From NCBI RefSeq assembly GCF_014644315.1, contig NZ_BMKL01000001.1:1-64000 (forward strand): a DNA stretch of 64,000 bases, written 5' to 3'. Positions within the stretch are counted from its first letter, which is position 1, and each line of letters begins with the position of its first letter. The notes beneath the pieces were generated by a model that was not told where the DNA came from, searched no databases, and worked only from the letters and a program-made list of their open reading frames with translations. The translations under genes and the position numbers were made by a program. This stretch comes from Tsuneonella deserti. Its GTDB lineage: Bacteria; Pseudomonadota; Alphaproteobacteria; Sphingomonadales; Sphingomonadaceae. Below are positions 16,847 through 23,416 of the stretch, piece after piece.

Positions 16847-17594
16847 TCGCCGCAGGAGCTGGCGATAGCCGCCGCGTGCCGTGACCCTCGCCTCGTGCAC
16901 GAGCCGGCGCACGCGCGAGCGGAGCGAATCCGACCGCTCGCTCCAGTCGCGGTGGACATGATCCTCGCCGAACAGCGCCGTACCGATCTCGCGCTGGCTC
17001 GCCCCGTCGGCGAGCGCGTCGTGGACGCGCAGGACGGTGAGCAGGCGCTCCATGCGCCGCTCGCGCGGGAACAGCGCTCGGGCGAAGCGGCGGTGGCGGC
17101 AGAGGTCGAGCAGGCGGCGCAGCGGCAGGATGCGGCGCTCGGCGGAGACGGTGCCATGGAGGCGGTAGTGCAGCAGCACGGCCTCGGCGCCCGCCAGCCG
17201 GCCGGCCTCGACGTCGAGGCGGATATGCCGCCAGCCGTCCGAGAGCACGGCATGTTCGCCGCCCGACGGGTCGGTGGCGATCGCCAGCCACGGCGCGAGC
17301 TCGGCAAGCCGGATGGCGTCGGGATCCGCCGGGTGCGCCGGGTGCGCCGCGACGACGAGCGTGCCGGGATCGAGGTCGGCGTGCCAGATGATCCGCGCCT
17401 CGGGAGCGATGCGGTCGGGCGCCTCGGCGAAAGTGGAGCCCCCAGCACAGCGGATCGGCGCCGCGCGTGGCGGTGCTCGCGCGGACATACCAGGCGACAT
17501 AGCCGGGGTCGCGGCGCAGCCATTCCCACATCAGCCCGGCACGATCGATATCGCGCAGCCGAGCGTAGCGCGCGTCGTCGCGCCAGTCGCTCAC
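16838..17594 (-). pseudogene. DUF2285 / transcriptional-regulator-domain protein, frameshifted
   Basis: Two frames together give a typical ~250-residue sphingomonad protein. The N-terminal part ('DWRDDARYARLRDIDRAGLM', 'WEWLRRDPGYVAWYV') is read from a GTG at 17594. The rest ('STFAEAPDRIAPEARIIWHA' through 'GASQREIGTALFGEDHVHRD' and 'LRSRVRRLVHEA'), with the DUF2285 helix-turn-helix, is in another frame. The break is at a run of five C at 17439-17443 (five G on the coding strand); four would restore one frame. It is either a recent inactivation, a sequencing error or programmed slippage. The family is common in conjugative-element regions and is probably DNA-binding. Confidence 0.72.
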
Positions 17595-17773
17595 GGCCGC
17601 GGCGCCGCAGGATCTGGCGGGACGCCCGGCCGGAATCGCGGGTGATGAAAGGTTTTTGTCGGAGGCTTGCGGCGGCGGCCTGAGAACCCGCCGGCCCGGC
17701 CATAGCATAAGGGAAGGCCGATCGCGGGATTGCCGGCGGCTTGAGACGCCGCCCGCGGTCGAGGCGATGTCCG

Positions 17774-18526
17774 ATGGACATGCATCGGATGGCGATGCAG
17801 TTCGCGCGCATCGTCGAAGGGGCCGACAGTGCCGACGATCTGATGGCGGCGATGACCGGCGTCACCGCCGACCTCGGCTTCCAGTATTTCGCGCTTACCC
17901 ATCACGTCGACGTCCTCGCCGCCGGGGACAGCGCGATCCGCATCCATAACTATCCGGCGCGCTGGGCGGACTATTACGACGCCCAGGCGCTCGGCGTGTC
18001 CGACCCGGTGCACCGCGCGAGCCACGTGACGAGCATCGGCTTCTGCTGGTCGAGGATGCCGCAGATGATCCCGCTGACCGCCGCCGACCGCCGCATCCTG
18101 GCGATGGGCCGCGACGAAGGCATCGGCGACGGCTTCACGGTGCCGGCGCACGTGCCGGGCGAGGCGCGCGGGTCCTGCTCGTTCGCCAACGAGGCCGGCC
18201 GGCCGATGCCCGAGACCATGCTGCCGCTCGCGCAGCTCGCGGGCGCGTTCGCCTTCGAAGGCGCGCGGCGCCTGTGGTCGACCCGCGGGCACCTCCAATC
18301 GCCGCCCGCGCCGGTGCTGACCGATCGCCAGCGCGACTGCCTGCTGTGGGCCGCGCGCGGCAAGGGGGATTGGGAAATCGGCCGCATCCTCGGCGTCAGC
18401 GAGGAAACGGTCGCGCGCCATATCAAGCAGGCCTGCGAACGGTACGACGTGAACAAGCGGACATTGCTGGCGATCCGGGCACTGTTCGACGGAACGCTCA
18501 CTTTCACCGACATCTTCCGCCGCTGA
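17774..18526 (+). CDS. luxR: LuxR-family quorum-sensing regulator
   Basis: A 250-residue LuxR-type regulator. Residues ~15-165 are an autoinducer-binding domain with the expected aromatic and acidic pocket ('YPARWADYYDAQALGVSDPV' and a following tryptophan in 'FCWSRM'). Residues ~183-245 are the LuxR HTH ('LTDRQRDCLLWAARGKGDWE', 'ILGVSEETVARHIKQA'). The LuxI gene follows 80 bases downstream, so this is a paired, not solo, receptor for an acyl-homoserine lactone. The ATG at 17774 is chosen because family members begin here; an upstream frame is open but proline/arginine-rich. Confidence 0.9.
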   Translation: MDMHRMAMQFARIVEGADSADDLMAAMTGVTADLGFQYFALTHHVDVLAAGDSAIRIHNYPARWADYYDAQALGVSDPVHRASHVTSIGFCWSRMPQMIPLTAADRRILAMGRDEGIGDGFTVPAHVPGEARGSCSFANEAGRPMPETMLPLAQLAGAFAFEGARRLWSTRGHLQSPPAPVLTDRQRDCLLWAARGKGDWEIGRILGVSEETVARHIKQACERYDVNKRTLLAIRALFDGTLTFTDIFRR

Positions 18527-18545
18527 TATGACCCTTTCGGGGAAT

Positions 18546-18564
18546 AGCGGGGCATGGCCCCGCT
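18546..18564 (+). terminator. Hairpin between luxR and luxI
   Basis: Perfect arms AGCGGGGC and GCCCCGCT around ATG lie 20 bases after the luxR stop. It could be a weak terminator or attenuator separating the two genes. No U tract follows. Confidence 0.45.
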
Positions 18565-18570
18565 CGGAGA

Positions 18571-18597
18571 CCTTTGGCCGGCAACGGTCCGGAAAGG
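18571..18597 (+). promoter_or_regulatory. Inverted repeat covering the luxI ribosome-binding site
   Basis: CCTTT..CCGG at 18571-18581 can pair with CCGG.AAAGG at 18589-18597. The right arm contains the GGAAAGG ribosome-binding site of luxI. The element could be a lux-box-like operator in DNA or a translational hairpin in RNA; neither is proven. Confidence 0.35.
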
Positions 18598-18606
18598 CCT
18601 TCGAGA

Positions 18607-19224
18607 ATGCTCCATACCTTCAGCGCGGGAGCGCGGCCGGCATCCGATGCCGTGCTGCGCGGCATGTTTGCGGCACGCAAGTCGGTGTTCGTCGACCTCC
18701 TCAAGTGGAACGTGCCGGTCATCGACGACGCCTATGAAGTCGACCAATTCGACGACGCGCACGCCAGCTACCTGGTCCTTGCCGACCCCGACGGGCGGCA
18801 CCTGGGGTCGGCGCGGTTGCTGCCGACCGCGCGCCCGCACATCCTCGGCAGCTTCTATGCCGACCTGTGCGCGGACGGGCCGCCCTGCGGGCCGGCAATC
18901 CACGAGATCACCCGCTTCTGCCTTGACCGGCGGCTGCATGCCCGCGAGCGGCGGCAAGTGCGCGACACGCTGGTGACTGCGCTCGTCGAGCACGCGCTGG
19001 CCGCCGGGATCAAGTCCTACAGCGCGATCGCCGAGATGGGCTGGTTCCAGCAGATCCTGGCGTTCGGCTGGCGCTGTACGCCGCTCGGGCTTCCCAAGGC
19101 CATCGACGGCGCCATGCTCGCGGCGCTGCGCATCGACATCGACCGCGACACGCCCGCCCTGCTTGCCGCGGCCGGCATCGTCCCGGCGGCGAGCCTGCGT
19201 GCGCATGGCCGAGTCGCCGCCTGA
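18607..19224 (+). CDS. luxI: LuxI-family acyl-homoserine lactone synthase
   Basis: A 205-residue autoinducer synthase that makes acyl-homoserine lactones from S-adenosylmethionine and acyl carriers. Conserved LuxI residues are visible: R, F and W in 'RKSVFVDLLKWNV', D-x2-D in 'YEVDQFDD', 'GSARLLPT', and E and R in 'IHEITRFCLDRR'. The ATG follows GGAAAGG. It sits just behind LuxR and 16 bases before a phytanoyl-CoA-dioxygenase-family gene, an arrangement known from several Sphingomonadaceae. The acyl chain length cannot be read from sequence. Density regulation through LuxR is likely. Confidence 0.92.
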   Translation: MLHTFSAGARPASDAVLRGMFAARKSVFVDLLKWNVPVIDDAYEVDQFDDAHASYLVLADPDGRHLGSARLLPTARPHILGSFYADLCADGPPCGPAIHEITRFCLDRRLHARERRQVRDTLVTALVEHALAAGIKSYSAIAEMGWFQQILAFGWRCTPLGLPKAIDGAMLAALRIDIDRDTPALLAAAGIVPAASLRAHGRVAA

Positions 19225-19240
19225 AGCGAGGAGGAACGTG

Positions 19241-20140
19241 ATGGACACCAGGACTGCTCAGGCTGCGGCGCGCGACACCGGCGATGCGGTCGACCACTGG
19301 ACGGCGCAGCTTCTCGAGCAAGGCTATTGCGTCGTTCCCGATGCCTTGCCGCGCGGCGCGATCGCGGCGCTCGACGATGACCTTGCCGCCGATTTCGCGC
19401 GAACGCCGTTCGGCCAGGGCGGCTTCTACGGCACGACGACCAAGCGCTTCGGCCGTCTGCTGGTCCGCTCCGCGCGCGCCGCCACGCTGGTGCAGCATCC
19501 GCTGGTCCTCGGCATCGCGCAAAAGGTGCTGGCGCCGTGGTGCGAGCGCATCCAGCTCAACGTGACGCAGGCGATCGCCATCGACCCCGGCGCACCCGCC
19601 CAGCTGCCGCACCGCGACCAGGACATGTGGCGGGGGCCCATCGGCGAGACCGAATATCTCGTCAACGTCATCTGGCCGCTGAGCCCGTTCACCGCCGACA
19701 ACGGCGCGACGCGCGTATGGCCCGGCAGCCATGGCCGCCAAGCGCTCGCGTCCGAGCCTGCGGGCGAGCCGGTGGCGGCCGAGATGGAGCCCGGCTCGGC
19801 GCTGGTCTTCCTGGGTTCGACGCTCCACGGCGCCGGCGCCAACCGCACGAACGAGGTCCGGCGCGGCGTGGTCGTCGGCTATTCGCTCGGCTGGCTCAAG
19901 CCTTACGAGAACCAGTGGCTCGCCTATCCGCCCGAAGTCGCGCGCCGATTCCCGCCCGAGCTCGCGGCGCTCGCCGGCTACTGCCAGCACCGGCCGAACC
20001 TCGGCAACTACGAGGGCCAGTGCCCCTCGGTGCTGTTCACGCACGGCGCGGACGAGCCTCTGGGAGCGATCGATGCGCTGAGGCCCGACCAGCAGGCCCT
20101 GGTCGAGGCGTACGTGCGGGACGAACAGGTGGTGCCATGA
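19241..20140 (+). CDS. Phytanoyl-CoA dioxygenase (PhyH) family enzyme
   Basis: A 299-residue Fe(II)/2-oxoglutarate-dependent oxygenase. The metal facial triad is visible as H-x-D in 'LPHRDQDMW' and the distal H in 'STLHGAGANRT'; 'RRGVVVGYSLGW' contains the 2-oxoglutarate-binding arginine region. The ATG has a GAGGAGG ribosome-binding site. It lies 16 bases after luxI and overlaps the next gene (GntR) by ATGA, so it is in the quorum-sensing operon. The substrate is unknown. Modifying a signal, lipid or natural product are options; the family name does not prove phytanoyl-CoA activity. Confidence 0.88.
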   Translation: MDTRTAQAAARDTGDAVDHWTAQLLEQGYCVVPDALPRGAIAALDDDLAADFARTPFGQGGFYGTTTKRFGRLLVRSARAATLVQHPLVLGIAQKVLAPWCERIQLNVTQAIAIDPGAPAQLPHRDQDMWRGPIGETEYLVNVIWPLSPFTADNGATRVWPGSHGRQALASEPAGEPVAAEMEPGSALVFLGSTLHGAGANRTNEVRRGVVVGYSLGWLKPYENQWLAYPPEVARRFPPELAALAGYCQHRPNLGNYEGQCPSVLFTHGADEPLGAIDALRPDQQALVEAYVRDEQVVP

Positions 20141-20739
20141 ATTCGGGGGCGACCGCCGAGCGCGTCTACGACGCGCTCAAGCAGCGCCTGATGAATCACG
20201 AATTCCATCCGGGCGACCGGCTGGACCCGGCGATGCTCGCCGACCCGCTTGCGGCGAGCGTGACGCCGGTGCGCGATGCGCTTCACCGGCTCACCGGCGA
20301 AGGCCTGGTCGAGACCCGCACGAGCGGCGGCTTCCATGTGCCCCAGCTCGACGAGCCGGCGCTCAAGGATCTCTATGGCTGGTCGGGAGAACTGGTCGCC
20401 CTGGCGCTGCGCGGCTGGCCGACGGAGGGATCGGCAGGCAAGCCGACCCCGGTGGAGGGTACGGTCGCTGAGCGGGCCGCCGCCGTCTTCCTCGCGGTCG
20501 GCCACCGCTCGCGCAACGGCGAGCACGCCCGCGCGATCGACCGCCTCAATGCGCGGCTCCACGCCGTCCGCATGGTCGAGCCGCATGTGCTCGAAGCGGT
20601 GGATGGGGAGCTGGCCGAGCTGGCGGAGGCCACGAACCGGAGCGAGCGCAAGCTGCTCGGCCGCCTCAGCGTCGCCTATCACCGCCGCCGCGACCGTGCC
20701 GCCGCCGCGATCGTACGGGCGGTCTATCGGGCCGGCTAA
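20137..20739 (+). CDS. GntR family transcriptional regulator
   Basis: A 200-residue GntR-type regulator. Residues 8-68 form the winged helix ('ERVYDALKQRLMNHEFHPGD', 'TPVRDALHRLTGEGLVETR', 'GGFHV'). The C-terminal ~130 residues are helical and resemble a short FCD ligand-binding domain. The ATGA overlap with the PhyH-type gene shows coupling. The lasso peptide precursor begins 118 bases downstream, so this regulator might control that promoter; this is inference from position only. Confidence 0.85.
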   Translation: MNSGATAERVYDALKQRLMNHEFHPGDRLDPAMLADPLAASVTPVRDALHRLTGEGLVETRTSGGFHVPQLDEPALKDLYGWSGELVALALRGWPTEGSAGKPTPVEGTVAERAAAVFLAVGHRSRNGEHARAIDRLNARLHAVRMVEPHVLEAVDGELAELAEATNRSERKLLGRLSVAYHRRRDRAAAAIVRAVYRAG

Positions 20740-20740
20740 C

Positions 20741-20755
20741 CCGGCTGGAAGCCGG
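20741..20755 (+). terminator. Hairpin after the GntR gene
   Basis: CCGGCT-GGA-AGCCGG starts 2 bases after the GntR stop. It is followed by GCGAAAAC, not a U tract. It may partly separate the quorum-sensing operon from the lasso operon. Confidence 0.45.
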
Positions 20756-20769
20756 CGAAAACAATCGCC

Positions 20770-20796
20770 GTATAGAATCCGTATAAAGTTCGGATA
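20770..20796 (+). promoter_or_regulatory. 11-base-spaced repeats upstream of the lasso precursor
   Basis: GTATA at 20770, GTATA at 20781 and GGATA at 20792 recur at exact 11-base spacing, one helical turn, in an AT-richer patch about 60-90 bases before the precursor start. This is the likely promoter region of the lasso operon. Phased repeats fit a protein binding one face of the helix. Confidence 0.42.
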
Positions 20797-20857
20797 GCGA
20801 GCACCGCCACCTACTCTCCCAAGGCTGCATCGACGCAGCAAATGTAGGAGAGTGGTT

Positions 20858-20977
20858 ATGAAGTGCGAAAAGAAGGTCATCGAACTCGGCACCGCCAGCA
20901 CCGCGACCAAGGGTGCTTTCGGGCCTGGCGTCGACATCCGGCTCCAGCTGGCGTCGCCCGGCCTTGCCGACGATTGA
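20858..20977 (+). CDS. Lasso peptide precursor (A)
   Basis: A 39-residue precursor. The leader is residues 1-18 ('MKCEKKVIELGTASTATK'), with the essential penultimate threonine T17. Cleavage after K18 would free G19. The core (19-39) starts G-A-F-G-P-G-V-D, so an isopeptide bond from G19 to the D26 side chain gives an eight-residue ring. The tail is 13 residues and ends in L-A-D-D. The leader and the DD ending resemble sphingonodin/syanodin-type peptides from memory. A TAGGAG ribosome-binding site lies 7 bases before the ATG. The B and C processing genes follow directly. The mature form may be trimmed at the C-terminus. Confidence 0.93.
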   Translation: MKCEKKVIELGTASTATKGAFGPGVDIRLQLASPGLADD

Positions 20978-21029
20978 CGCCAAGGACGCGCGCGGCCCGT
21001 CCAGGTCGCGCGCGCTCCGGCGCGGCTCC

Positions 21030-21680
21030 ATGTCCTCGCTGCGACCCGGCCTTTCCTATTGCGACGTGGGTGAACGTCTCGTTTTCCTCGACGTCGCCGC
21101 CGACTGCTATTTCTGCCTCGATGCCGAAGCCGAGGCGGAGTTCCGACGGCTCGATCGCTGTCCCGGATCGGGTGCTCCGAGCGCATCATTGCAAGACACG
21201 GGATTGTTTGCCTGTTCGGCGCACGCAGCACCGCCGGCGCCCTGCAAACAGCCCGTGCCCGCGTCCCGCAGCCTGTTGGACACGCCGTTCCCGTTGGCCG
21301 GGCCGGCGGCGACAATAGCCGCGATCGCGCGGCTTCACGAGGCGAAGCTTCGCTTCAGGCTGCAGGGCCTGGCAGGAGCCTTGGCCTCGCTTCGGAAAGC
21401 AAAGCTCCGCAGCCCGGCGCGGTCCGGCAGCCGGGACGATCTCGCCGGTGCGATGGCGAGTTTCGTGCGCGCCGAGCGGATCGTCACCGTGGCGGATGCG
21501 TGTCTCAGCCACTCCTATGCCGTCGCCCGGCAATTGCTCGCGCAGGGCCTCGACGCGAGCCTGGTGCTCGGCGTGCGGCTCGGACCGTTCGCGGCGCATT
21601 GCTGGGTGCAGCATGACGATTGGGTCATCAACGACCGGCTCGACACGGTCAGGACCTTCAAGCCCATCCTGGTGGTATGA
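21030..21680 (+). CDS. Lasso peptide B protein: fused recognition element and leader peptidase (B1-B2)
   Basis: A 216-residue fusion. Residues 1-80 are a PqqD-like leader-recognition domain ('MSSLRPGLSYCDVGERLVFL', 'DCYFCLDAEAE'). Residues ~95-216 are a transglutaminase-like cysteine protease with C in 'TVADACLSHSYAVARQLL', H in 'FAAHCWVQ' and D in 'WVINDRLD'. It removes the leader of the adjacent precursor. The start at 21030 is taken from the domain boundary; the ribosome-binding site is poor and the frame is open further upstream. Its stop overlaps the C gene (ATGA). Confidence 0.9.
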   Translation: MSSLRPGLSYCDVGERLVFLDVAADCYFCLDAEAEAEFRRLDRCPGSGAPSASLQDTGLFACSAHAAPPAPCKQPVPASRSLLDTPFPLAGPAATIAAIARLHEAKLRFRLQGLAGALASLRKAKLRSPARSGSRDDLAGAMASFVRAERIVTVADACLSHSYAVARQLLAQGLDASLVLGVRLGPFAAHCWVQHDDWVINDRLDTVRTFKPILVV

Positions 21681-23416
21681 TGCGCGAGCACTTCGTCGCC
21701 ATCGTTCCGCTGGCGGGCCGGCCGTTGCCCGCGATCGATCCTTCGCGACCTTGCCCGGACAATCTTCTGCCCAAATTCGAGGGCGACCATTTTCGCATAC
21801 ATGGCACCAGCGGCCTGCGCGCGGTCGTCTCGCCGGCCGGGGCGATCCTGGGCCTCCTGTTCGATCGAGGCCAGCGCCGTCCGGCTGATCGCCTTTCCGA
21901 TGCCGACTGGGCGGGTATCGCTGCGTCGCGCGGGCGCATTTTGACCGAACGTTATTGGGGGAGCTACGTCGCGATTGTCGGTGTTGGCGACGATGTAGCG
22001 ATCGTCCGCGCGCCGTTCGGCGACCTTGCCTGCTATTACCACCAAGGTGCGGATGCACTTTACATTGCGTCCGACCTGTCCCTGCTCCTCGAGGCCGCCC
22101 GCAGCTCGCGGAGGATTTCAGCCGACCATGTATCTCGCCAGATTGCCTGGCCCGACCACCGCTTCCGTGAAACCTGCCTCGCGGACATCAAGGAATTGCG
22201 CGGCGGCGAGCGCCTGACGGTCTCCGAGGGAGACATCCGGGTCGAGAGCATCTGGACGCCCTGGCCGTTCATCGACCCCGGTCGCCAGCTCGAGGACGGG
22301 ATCGAAGCCGGCCGCCGCTTGCGGGACGCCGTGGGCCTCGCAGTCGCGGCGCGATCGGCCGCATGCCGGCGGCCCCTGCTCTTGCTGTCCGGCGGGCTCG
22401 ATTCGAGCGTCACGGCCGCTTGCCTCAGGGCGGCAGGAGCGGACTTCTCTTGCCTCAATCTCCGGGCGGATGACCCTCTAAGCGATGAAACGCGCTATGC
22501 GCGCTGTGTTGCGGACACGGTCGGGGCTGACCTCAGCGTCGAGCGACTGGCGGCGGATTATGTCGACGTGCGCCGTTCGGGCGCTGCGCATCTGCCCTAT
22601 CCGGTCCATCGCTGCTTCACCCAGGCGCAGGACGCCATTGCGCAGCAGGTCGCCACCCGGCTCCGCGCCGACGCGGTTTTCGACGGCGGCGGCGGGGATA
22701 ATGTCTTTTTCGCGTCGCGGTCGGTGTCGATGCTGGCCGATTGCCTGCTGACCGCCGGGTTCGACCGGCGCTTCAGGTCTGCGGCGGAAGCGCTCGGCGA
22801 TCTCGCGCAGGTCGGGATGCCGCGCCTGGTCGCCAAGGCCATGCATCGCGCGTGGTGGCGGACACGGACGCCGCGGCACGCAGCAGCCGACCAATTCCTC
22901 AGCCCCGACCTCAGGCGCGAGCTTGGTCGAACCACCGCTCACGAGTGGCTTCAACCGCCCCCGTCTGCACTGCCCGGGCGGGCAGCCCATGTAGGCCTGC
23001 TCGTCCCGGCCCAGAGCATGGTCGAAGCGGTCAACGCCGGCGCACCGTACGAGGCCGTGTCGCCGCTTGCGTCCCAGCCGGTCATCGAAGCCTGCCTTCG
23101 CATCCCGAGCTGGCTCTGGCTTGCGCGAGGCCGTGACCGGGCAGCCGCGCGCGCCGCCTTTCAGGAGCGGCTCCCCGCCGCCATCGTCGACCGCCGCTCA
23201 AAGGGCACGCCCACGACATTCGTGGCGCAGATCCTCGAACGAAACCGCATAACCATTCGGGACATGCTGCTCGGCGGCTGGCTGGCCGGACAGGGCTTGA
23301 TCGACACGGCCGCCCTTTCACGCCTGTTCAACGACGATACCCCGGCGCACGACTTGAGCTTCGTATCGCTGATGACGCTCGTTGACGCGGAAGCCTGGGC
23401 GCGCGCCCAGGGCTAA
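21677..23416 (+). CDS. Lasso cyclase C: asparagine-synthetase-like macrolactam synthetase
   Basis: A 579-residue protein of the asparagine synthase B fold. The N-terminal glutaminase-like domain lacks the catalytic Cys2 (it starts M-M-R-E), as in lasso cyclases. The synthetase domain carries the ATP pyrophosphatase loop 'LLLSGGLDSSVTAA' near residue 238 and 'AVFDGGGGDNVFFA' near 335. It adenylates the acceptor Asp of the core peptide and closes the ring with the N-terminal glycine. It is coupled to the B gene (ATGA) and ends convergently with the isopeptidase gene, with a 4-base overlap. Confidence 0.92.
   Translation: MMREHFVAIVPLAGRPLPAIDPSRPCPDNLLPKFEGDHFRIHGTSGLRAVVSPAGAILGLLFDRGQRRPADRLSDADWAGIAASRGRILTERYWGSYVAIVGVGDDVAIVRAPFGDLACYYHQGADALYIASDLSLLLEAARSSRRISADHVSRQIAWPDHRFRETCLADIKELRGGERLTVSEGDIRVESIWTPWPFIDPGRQLEDGIEAGRRLRDAVGLAVAARSAACRRPLLLLSGGLDSSVTAACLRAAGADFSCLNLRADDPLSDETRYARCVADTVGADLSVERLAADYVDVRRSGAAHLPYPVHRCFTQAQDAIAQQVATRLRADAVFDGGGGDNVFFASRSVSMLADCLLTAGFDRRFRSAAEALGDLAQVGMPRLVAKAMHRAWWRTRTPRHAAADQFLSPDLRRELGRTTAHEWLQPPPSALPGRAAHVGLLVPAQSMVEAVNAGAPYEAVSPLASQPVIEACLRIPSWLWLARGRDRAAARAAFQERLPAAIVDRRSKGTPTTFVAQILERNRITIRDMLLGGWLAGQGLIDTAALSRLFNDDTPAHDLSFVSLMTLVDAEAWARAQG

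Noticed and set aside
21620..21676. An upstream start for the lasso cyclase within the B gene
   Set aside because: The ATGA overlap at 21677 gives a natural coupled start, and cyclases begin at this point relative to the glutaminase-like domain.
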